From assembly GCA_021296485.1 (NCBI GenBank), contig JAGWAI010000003.1, positions 1-34,146 of the forward strand: 34,146 nucleotides of DNA, given 5' to 3'. Positions 1 to 7,213 of the stretch are shown here, one piece after another (the first letter of the stretch is position 1; each line of letters starts with the position of its first letter). The notes beneath the pieces were generated by a model. The model saw only the letters and a list, made by a program, of their open reading frames with translations, did no database searches and was not told where the DNA came from. The DNA comes from Acidobacteriota bacterium. Lineage in GTDB: Bacteria; Acidobacteriota; Vicinamibacteria; Vicinamibacterales; UBA8438. The position numbers and the translations under genes are program-made.

Positions 1-74
1 GCCGCGCCGACGGCGACGGCGCCGACCGCCTGTGGCGGCAACTGGCCGAGCTCGCGGCCGGGGACGCGGCCTGA
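1..74 (+). CDS. 3' end of an unidentified upstream gene (partial)
   Basis: Reading from base 3, an open frame runs to a TGA at 72-74 and encodes about 23 residues ending LAELAAGDAA. The window edge cuts off the rest, so no family can be named. It is read as a real C-terminus because it is open to the edge, it stops just before the rpmE promoter, and it runs in the same direction as rpmE. It could also be a chance open frame, since GC-rich DNA has few stops. Confidence 0.35.
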   Translation, partial: RADGDGADRLWRQLAELAAGDAA

Positions 75-87
75 AGCTGGCGGTAGC

Positions 88-96
88 TGCTATACT
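88..96 (+). promoter_or_regulatory. extended -10 promoter of rpmE
   Basis: TGC followed by TATACT (TATACT at 91-96) matches the extended -10 pattern TGnTATAAT in five of six core bases. No good -35 hexamer lies 16-18 bp upstream, which is tolerated for extended -10 promoters. A start near 102-104 would give a leader of about 25 nt carrying the purine-rich ribosome site at about 113-120, just before the GTG at 129. Assignment is by motif only. Confidence 0.45.
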
Positions 97-128
97 GGGT
101 AGCTTATGTTGGCGAGGAGGAGCAGGCG

Positions 129-398
129 GTGAAGCAGGGGATCCATCCGAAGTATTTCGACGTCGAGGTCAGGTGCGGTTGCGGCGCGACGTGGACCACG
201 CGATCCACGAAGCAGGAGCTGCATCTCGAAATCTGCTCGCACTGCCATCCGTTCTTCACCGGCCGCCAGAAGCTGGTCGACACCGAGGGCCGCGTCGAGC
301 GATTCACGAAGAAGTACGGCCAGGTCACCGTGGCTGGCCGCCTGCAGCAGGAAGCGGACCGGAAGCGGCGGGCCGCCGTCCGCGCGGCGACCTCCTGA
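129..398 (+). CDS. rpmE: 50S ribosomal protein L31
   Basis: Encodes an 89-residue L31, a large-subunit protein near the central protuberance. The N-terminus [20 protein letters not shown] is typical. Cys16, Cys18, Cys36 and Cys39 form the zinc-binding set of the C+ type, so this is the zinc-containing form rather than the Cys-free paralogue made under zinc starvation. Translation starts at GTG 129 behind a strong GAGGAGGAG ribosome site. The core ends near the KKYGQ segment; a basic, Ala/Arg-rich tail of about 20 residues follows, so the protein is longer than the usual 66-75 residues. It has its own promoter and is followed by an inverted repeat. Confidence 0.97.
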   Translation: MKQGIHPKYFDVEVRCGCGATWTTRSTKQELHLEICSHCHPFFTGRQKLVDTEGRVERFTKKYGQVTVAGRLQQEADRKRRAAVRAATS

Positions 399-443
399 GC
401 GCCGCGCCGCAACCCGACTGCCCGTGGCAGGCCGTCGCGGCGC
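399..443 (+). other. nested inverted repeat downstream of rpmE
   Basis: GCGCCGCG at 399-406 is the exact reverse complement of CGCGGCGC at 436-443. Inside the loop, CTGCC (418-422) and GGCAG (426-430) pair across a 3-base loop. The structure begins directly after the rpmE stop codon. There is no T-run after it, so it is not a classical intrinsic terminator. It may protect the 3' end of the rpmE mRNA or act as a Rho-linked stop. It could also be chance pairing in GC-rich DNA. Confidence 0.4.
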
Positions 444-482
444 GCCCGGACCACACAGCATATCCCCCGAGGAGACATGCGA

Positions 483-1289
483 ATGACCAGACCACTTCTC
501 GCCCTTCTCCTCGTTGCCACGGTCAGCCTCGCGGCGGTCTCCGGATGCACATCGGCGGAGCCCGAAATGCCCGCCGCGGCCCAGGAAGCAACGCCGTCGA
601 CGCCGTCCCTCACCGATCTGTATGCCGGCTCGCCGTATCTTCGCGAGCTGCGGGATTCATTGGTGTACGGGGAGATCTGGGAGCGGCCCTACCTGTCGAA
701 GCGTGACCGCAGCCTGATCACGATTGCCGTGCTGCAGGCCCTGACACGCGAAGAGATTTCGATCCATATTCCGCGCGGGCTCGAAAACGGCCTGACGGCG
801 GAGGAGATCTCGGAAATCATCCTCCACGTGACGTTCTATGCCGGCTGGCCGACGGGCGTGCAGGCATCGCTGACGGCGGCCGCGGCTTTCGAGGAGCGCG
901 GGCTGACGCTGGGCGATCTGCCGCGCTCGCCGACGCTGGAGGAAGCGGTCACCACGCCCGGCGGCCTCAGCGACGCATATGCCGGGGTGCCGCGCCTCGG
1001 AGCCCTCAGGAACAGCCTGCTCTACGGCGACATCTGGGAACGCCCGCTGCTCTCCAAGCGCGACCGGAGTCTCATCACGGTGGCGGTCAACCAGGCGATG
1101 TACGTCACCAACGAGCTGCGCCTGCACATCGACCGCGCACTGGATCAGAACGGCGTCACCCCGCAGGAACTCTCCGAAGTGGTCCTGCACGTGACGTTCT
1201 ACGCCGGCTGGCCCGCGGCGGTGAACGCCGGCCGGCTGCTCACCGCGGCCTTCGAAGCGCGCGGCGTGGATTTCGAAGCGCTCCAATAG
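483..1289 (+). CDS. lipoprotein with two carboxymuconolactone decarboxylase (CMD)-like domains
   Basis: A secreted lipoprotein of 268 residues. The signal peptide ends in a lipobox (AVSGC, Cys22), predicting a lipid anchor. Two domains follow, at about 43-145 and 160-266. They are clearly an internal duplication: both carry an IWERP.LSKRDRSLIT segment and a later HVTFYAGWP segment. This is the all-helical CMD/AhpD fold. No Cys pair (CxxC) is present, so AhpD-type peroxidase activity is unlikely. Members of the wider family include gamma-carboxymuconolactone decarboxylase; the substrate here is unknown. An ATG at 477 is also in frame, but the GAGGAG ribosome site at 469-474 lies only 2 nt before it and 8 nt before the ATG at 483, so 483 is preferred. 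Confidence 0.85.
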   Translation: MTRPLLALLLVATVSLAAVSGCTSAEPEMPAAAQEATPSTPSLTDLYAGSPYLRELRDSLVYGEIWERPYLSKRDRSLITIAVLQALTREEISIHIPRGLENGLTAEEISEIILHVTFYAGWPTGVQASLTAAAAFEERGLTLGDLPRSPTLEEAVTTPGGLSDAYAGVPRLGALRNSLLYGDIWERPLLSKRDRSLITVAVNQAMYVTNELRLHIDRALDQNGVTPQELSEVVLHVTFYAGWPAAVNAGRLLTAAFEARGVDFEALQ

Positions 1290-1313
1290 CGCCGCCGGGG
1301 CTCGCGGGCGGGC

Positions 1314-2087
1314 TCAGAACAGCGACCGCGACTGGCAGCCGTCCACCGTGACAGACGCGCCGCTGATCCAGCTGGCGCGCGGCGACGCCAGAAACGCCAC
1401 GACGTTACCCACCTCTTCCGCCCGGCCGAAGCGGCCGAATGGCAGGTTGTCGCGCACGAACGCGGCCATGCCGTCCGGATCTTCCTGCTGCCGCCGGTGC
1501 CAGGAGCCGCCCGGGAAGGAAATGGATCCGGGAGCGACGCTGTTCACCCGGATGTTGTCGCCGGCAAGCTGCTGCGCCAGCGCCTTGGCGAGGCTGATCT
1601 CCGCCGCCTTCACGGCGTTGTAGGTCATGCGGCCGCCGGATTCGCGCCCCCAGATCGACGCAATCATGATGATCGCCCCGCCGCCGGCGCGCTGCATGTG
1701 CGGCACGGCGAGCCGCGATGCGCGGATGGCCGGGTATAGCGTTTCGTCGAACGCGCTACGCCAGTCGTCGTCGGTCGCCTCGAGCAACCCGCCGCCGCCG
1801 GCGCGGCCCACGTTGTTGACCAGGACGTCGAGGCGGCCGAACGTGTCCGTGGCCTGGCGCACGAGCCGCGCGATGTCGTCCGGAACGGTGAGGTCGGCCT
1901 GAATCGCCAGCACACGCCCGCCATCGCCGGTCCGTTTCTCCAGCGCCGCCGCGGCGGTGGCAAGCCGCTCCGTACCGCGCGCGCAGATACAGACGCGGCA
2001 GCCCTCCCCCGCCAGCGCCATTGCGCTGGCGAGCCCCCGCCCAGGGCTCGGGCCGGTCCCCAGCGCAACCTTGTGGGCGAGGTGCAA
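1314..2087 (-). CDS. SDR family NAD(P)-dependent oxidoreductase
   Basis: A classical short-chain dehydrogenase/reductase of about 257 residues. The Rossmann nucleotide-binding motif TGxxxGxG is at 11-18 (TGPSPGRG), followed by NNVG at 91-94 in place of the usual NNAG. The catalytic Ser144, Tyr156 and Lys160 (YNAVK) are all present. A PG segment after the active site and a C-terminal SGASVTVDG segment are typical of the family. The substrate cannot be read from sequence. The start shown is TTG at 2087; no ATG or GTG lies close upstream in frame and no strong ribosome site is seen, so the N-terminus is uncertain by several residues. The gene converges on the CMD lipoprotein, with 24 bp between the stops. 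Confidence 0.88.
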   Translation of the reverse strand: MHLAHKVALGTGPSPGRGLASAMALAGEGCRVCICARGTERLATAAAALEKRTGDGGRVLAIQADLTVPDDIARLVRQATDTFGRLDVLVNNVGRAGGGGLLEATDDDWRSAFDETLYPAIRASRLAVPHMQRAGGGAIIMIASIWGRESGGRMTYNAVKAAEISLAKALAQQLAGDNIRVNSVAPGSISFPGGSWHRRQQEDPDGMAAFVRDNLPFGRFGRAEEVGNVVAFLASPRASWISGASVTVDGCQSRSLF

Positions 2088-2176
2088 GTCGATGTGGTCG
2101 ATCCCAGGGTTTCGGTGCGGCCTCCGCGCGCGCGCGTAGCCGGGCGGCCGGGGGGCTGAGCGCCGCCGCGATTGGA

Positions 2177-2545
2177 ATGCTGATCTACGGCCTGCACGAC
2201 ATAGTCGCCGGCGCGGCCGACCTTTTCGGCGGCACCGTTCCCGAGTGGTGGGCTGCCGCCTGGCGCATCCTGGCGGGCGCGTCGCTCGCGCTGGCGGCCC
2301 TGTTCGTGCGCGCGTCGGTACCCGGCGGCCTGGCGCTCGCCGTCGCCGGGCTGCTCGGACTGCAGTCCATCAGCCTGCACAACGACCCGCACATCTACGG
2401 CGATCTGTTGCTGTGGCCCCAGGTGTCGCGGGCGGTCTTCTCCGCCGCCCTGGTGGCCCTTGCCTGGCTCGGCTGGAACAGTTCCGAAGACGCCGCCGCC
2501 GGGAGCGACGACCTCACGGAACGGGGCACGGACGGGCGCCCCTGA
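2177..2545 (+). CDS. putative small integral membrane protein
   Basis: An open frame of 122 residues with three or four hydrophobic segments. They lie around the ATG start, the WWAAAWRILAGASLALAALFV stretch minus its ends, a GGLALAVAGLLGLQ stretch, and a SAALVALAWLGW stretch near the C-terminus, followed by an acidic tail. No family is recognised. The frame is open upstream to 2021 but there overlaps the SDR gene on the other strand, so the first ATG outside that gene, at 2177, is chosen. The ribosome site is poor. It fills an otherwise empty 480-bp gap and has membrane-protein-like amino acid content, which favours a real gene. It could still be a chance open frame. Confidence 0.42.
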   Translation: MLIYGLHDIVAGAADLFGGTVPEWWAAAWRILAGASLALAALFVRASVPGGLALAVAGLLGLQSISLHNDPHIYGDLLLWPQVSRAVFSAALVALAWLGWNSSEDAAAGSDDLTERGTDGRP

Positions 2546-2567
2546 GCCGGTCGACTCCCGGCGGACC

Positions 2568-5366
<2,799 letters not shown>

Positions 5367-5415
5367 GCACCCTCTCTAGGAAAACGGCTTTCTCAGGAAT
5401 TCGACGTCGGGATGC

Positions 5416-5443
5416 GGGCATGCTGTGGAACGACGGCATGCCC
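5416..5443 (-). other. hairpin in the nrdJ 5' leader
   Basis: GGGCATGC at 5416-5423 is the exact reverse complement of GCATGCCC at 5436-5443. On the plus strand the stem can extend to 11 bp with one G-U pair and a six-base loop. In the nrdJ transcript the hairpin would sit about 50-77 nt before the start codon. No T-run follows on either strand, so it is not a standard terminator. It may be a leader stem affecting mRNA stability or translation. The pairing is seen; the function is inferred. Confidence 0.5.
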
Positions 5444-5546
5444 CAGGAAATCAGCCGGCGCAGGCAGATCGTTGAAGGGGATCAGTGCAGGAAACTCCCT
5501 CTTGTTTGTGCCAGAAGACAACAATATGGAGTCCTTGATTCCCTCG

Positions 5547-5565
5547 CCACTACAACATGTAGTGG
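5547..5565. promoter_or_regulatory. 19-bp palindrome, candidate operator for nrdJ
   Basis: CCACTACA (5547-5554) and TGTAGTGG (5558-5565) are perfect inverted 8-bp arms around the three bases ACA. It lies just downstream of the -10 of the candidate nrdJ promoter, where a repressor would block initiation. The half-sites resemble halves of the NrdR box (roughly acaCwAtA / TaTwGtgt) at about six of eight positions each, but three extra central bases make it differ from a standard 16-bp box. Another repressor, or an RNA hairpin at the transcript 5' end, is equally possible. Confidence 0.4.
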
Positions 5566-5574
5566 TGTCCGACG

Positions 5575-5604
5575 AAAATACATGAAACCCCACCATGAAG
5601 TAAA
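5575..5604 (-). promoter_or_regulatory. candidate sigma-70 promoter of nrdJ
   Basis: On the minus strand, TTTACT (5604-5599) and TATTTT (5580-5575) are separated by 18 bp. Each matches the -35 and -10 consensus at four of six bases, and the element sits in an AT-rich island. The predicted start near 5568 would give a leader of about 200 nt containing the palindrome and the hairpin. Support is by motif only. Confidence 0.3.
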
Positions 5605-5705
5605 GTGTTGCTGCCAGAAAATACCAGGGGCCAATTCACGACTATTCCGATCTCTAGTCGAGCCGCCCACAAAAAGACAAGAGCAGAAGATACAGCCCCG
5701 GGCCC

Positions 5706-6500
5706 ATGGAAAAAGAGCGACCCACCGTCGCCGTAGAACCGGCCGAACCGGAAGTACAGCCCGCTCCCGCGCCGGCGCCGCAACCGCCCGGACCGGGGCG
5801 CACCGCCGCGCTCGTGGAGGTCATCCTCTGCTCCGGCTTTCCCACGCAGCTCGCGGTCGCCGCGGGCCTCGTAATGGTGGGCATCACGCCAGGCGCCGGG
5901 GGCGCCGGCGTGCTCAGCCTGTCGTACGTCGTTGCCCTCTCCCTCACCGACACCGTCCTGTTGATCGGTCTGATTGCCTATTGCCTGCGGCGCCACGGGG
6001 AACAACCGACCGCAGCCTTCCTCGGCGCGCGGCCGCAGCTCCGCGAGGTGCGACTCGGACTGCTGCTCGTGCCTGCGGCCGTCGTGCTGGCGACGGCCAC
6101 CCTGGGCATGCTGCACACGTTCTGGCCCTGGATCAGCAACGTGCCCGAAAACCCCATCGAAGCGCTCATCCGCTCGCCCCGCGACGCCCTGATCCTGCTT
6201 GCCGTGGCCGTCGTGGCGGGCGGGATCCGCGAGGAGGTGCAGCGAGCCTTCATCCTGCGCCGCTTCGAGCAGCGCCTCGGCGGCGGCTGGGTGGGTCTCG
6301 TCGTCTTCAGCGCCGCCTTCGGCCTGGGACACTACATCCAGGGCTGGGACGCCGCGATCGTGACGGCGATGCTGGGAGCGCTCTGGGGGGCGCTGTTCCT
6401 GTTGCGGCGCAGCGTCGTGGCGCCGATGGTCAGCCACGCTGGTTTCAACGCGACCGAGATCCTGCTCGCGCTCGCCGGCGCCGGCGCACTTCAGGGTTGA
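5706..6500 (+). CDS. CPBP family intramembrane glutamic protease (Rce1/ABI-like)
   Basis: A multi-spanning membrane protein of 264 residues. A Pro/Ala/Glu-rich cytosolic N-terminus of about 30 residues precedes about seven hydrophobic segments. The three CPBP motifs are intact: EExxR (Glu176, Glu177, Arg180), FxxxH (Phe205, His209) and HxxxN (His244, Asn248). These residues form the active site in the ABI/Rce1 superfamily, which includes the CAAX prenyl protease Rce1 and bacterial bacteriocin self-immunity proteins. The native substrate is unknown. The ATG at 5706 has no clear ribosome site. The gene ends 10 bp inside the 3' end of the convergent SurA-like gene. It stands alone on its strand. 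Confidence 0.9.
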   Translation: MEKERPTVAVEPAEPEVQPAPAPAPQPPGPGRTAALVEVILCSGFPTQLAVAAGLVMVGITPGAGGAGVLSLSYVVALSLTDTVLLIGLIAYCLRRHGEQPTAAFLGARPQLREVRLGLLLVPAAVVLATATLGMLHTFWPWISNVPENPIEALIRSPRDALILLAVAVVAGGIREEVQRAFILRRFEQRLGGGWVGLVVFSAAFGLGHYIQGWDAAIVTAMLGALWGALFLLRRSVVAPMVSHAGFNATEILLALAGAGALQG

Positions 6501-7213
6501 TTTCCGGCCGGCGGCAGACGGTTCACCTGCCCGCGCCGGACGAGTCCCTCGACCCACTCGCCGACCAGTGCGGCCCGGTGCTCCTCCGCGTAGCTGCGCA
6601 GCACAAACGGACGCGCCTCTCCGAATGGCAGCGGACGGCCGCCTTCGACGAATTCGTCGCGGCGCTCGTCATAGTACGCGCGGAGCTGTTCCTCGCTCGG
6701 AGCCGGCACGGCCCCGAACCGATTCTCCAGATACACTTCCAGCCGCAGGTCGTCCCGCAAGACCTGCAGCAGGTCGTCGCGGGAGAACCCCACGCGCGCG
6801 AGCGCGGCCTCGAACGCCGCCTCCGAGGGAAAGCGCTCGGCTACCGCGGCCATCCGGCGCTCCACACCGGCGGGCGGCGGGTCGGCGGCGACGTAGCGGT
6901 CGACTTCGTCGAGCACGAGACGGCGCTCGATCAGGTAGGTCAGCACATCATCCTGCGAGCCGCCTCCAACCCCGTTGTCCGCGGCCGGCAACTGGAGATC
7001 GACGAAGGCCCGCACGTCCGACTGCAGGATCACGTGGCCCGCGACAATCGCCAGGATCTGATCGAGCGCCTCGGCCTGGCCCGTCCACGCGACCGCGGGA
7101 CCGCCGGCGAACGTGATGCATCCGCAGAGGAGGACGAACAGGCGGACGCTAGAACGCCTGTCCGATGCTGATGTGCAACGCGGTGAGCCGTTCTCTTTCG
7201 CGGTTCGGACCAC
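6491..7213 (-). CDS. SurA-like periplasmic chaperone domain protein without PPIase domain
   Basis: About 240 residues. A basic n-region and a hydrophobic stretch (VRLFVLLCGCITFAGG) form a signal peptide. The mature part begins with a DQILAIVAGHVILQSDV segment typical of the N-terminus of SurA-family chaperones, followed by helical repeats and a YYDERRDEF segment. The parvulin PPIase domains of full SurA are absent. GTG 7213 is chosen because AGGAA lies 8 nt upstream; it overlaps the 3' end of the Omp85 gene by 65 bp. The position right after tamB and omp85 suggests a helper role for outer-membrane proteins in the periplasm. The family call is good; the exact function is inferred. Confidence 0.75.
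   Translation of the reverse strand: MVRTAKENGSPRCTSASDRRSSVRLFVLLCGCITFAGGPAVAWTGQAEALDQILAIVAGHVILQSDVRAFVDLQLPAADNGVGGGSQDDVLTYLIERRLVLDEVDRYVAADPPPAGVERRMAAVAERFPSEAAFEAALARVGFSRDDLLQVLRDDLRLEVYLENRFGAVPAPSEEQLRAYYDERRDEFVEGGRPLPFGEARPFVLRSYAEEHRAALVGEWVEGLVRRGQVNRLPPAGNQP

Larger units (their letters stand above)
5367..5705. other. divergent intergenic region, AT-richer, with palindromes
   Basis: The only gene-free stretch above 300 bp, between divergent nrdJ (-) and the CPBP protease (+). By eye it is much more AT-rich than the flanking genes. It holds a candidate nrdJ promoter (5575-5604), a 19-bp palindrome (5547-5565) and a long hairpin (5416-5443). A 67-residue open frame on the minus strand (5393-5596) lacks a ribosome site and any recognisable motif and is not called. 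I find no tRNA, and the conserved elements of a cobalamin riboswitch are not in the right order on either strand. Confidence 0.6.

Noticed and set aside
2021-2176. Upstream start for the small membrane protein at 2021
   Set aside because: That part is Arg/Ala-rich and lies opposite the SDR coding start, so it looks like a shadow.
5393-5596. 67-residue minus-strand open frame in the nrdJ leader
   Set aside because: No ribosome site, no motif, and it overlaps the palindrome and the hairpin. Chance opening is more likely than a leader peptide.
5367-5705. Cobalamin riboswitch upstream of nrdJ
   Set aside because: Short matches such as GCCACT and GCCAGAAGAC occur only on the plus strand and in the wrong order. 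The GGTG and CCCGCCACTG elements of the class are missing on the nrdJ strand.
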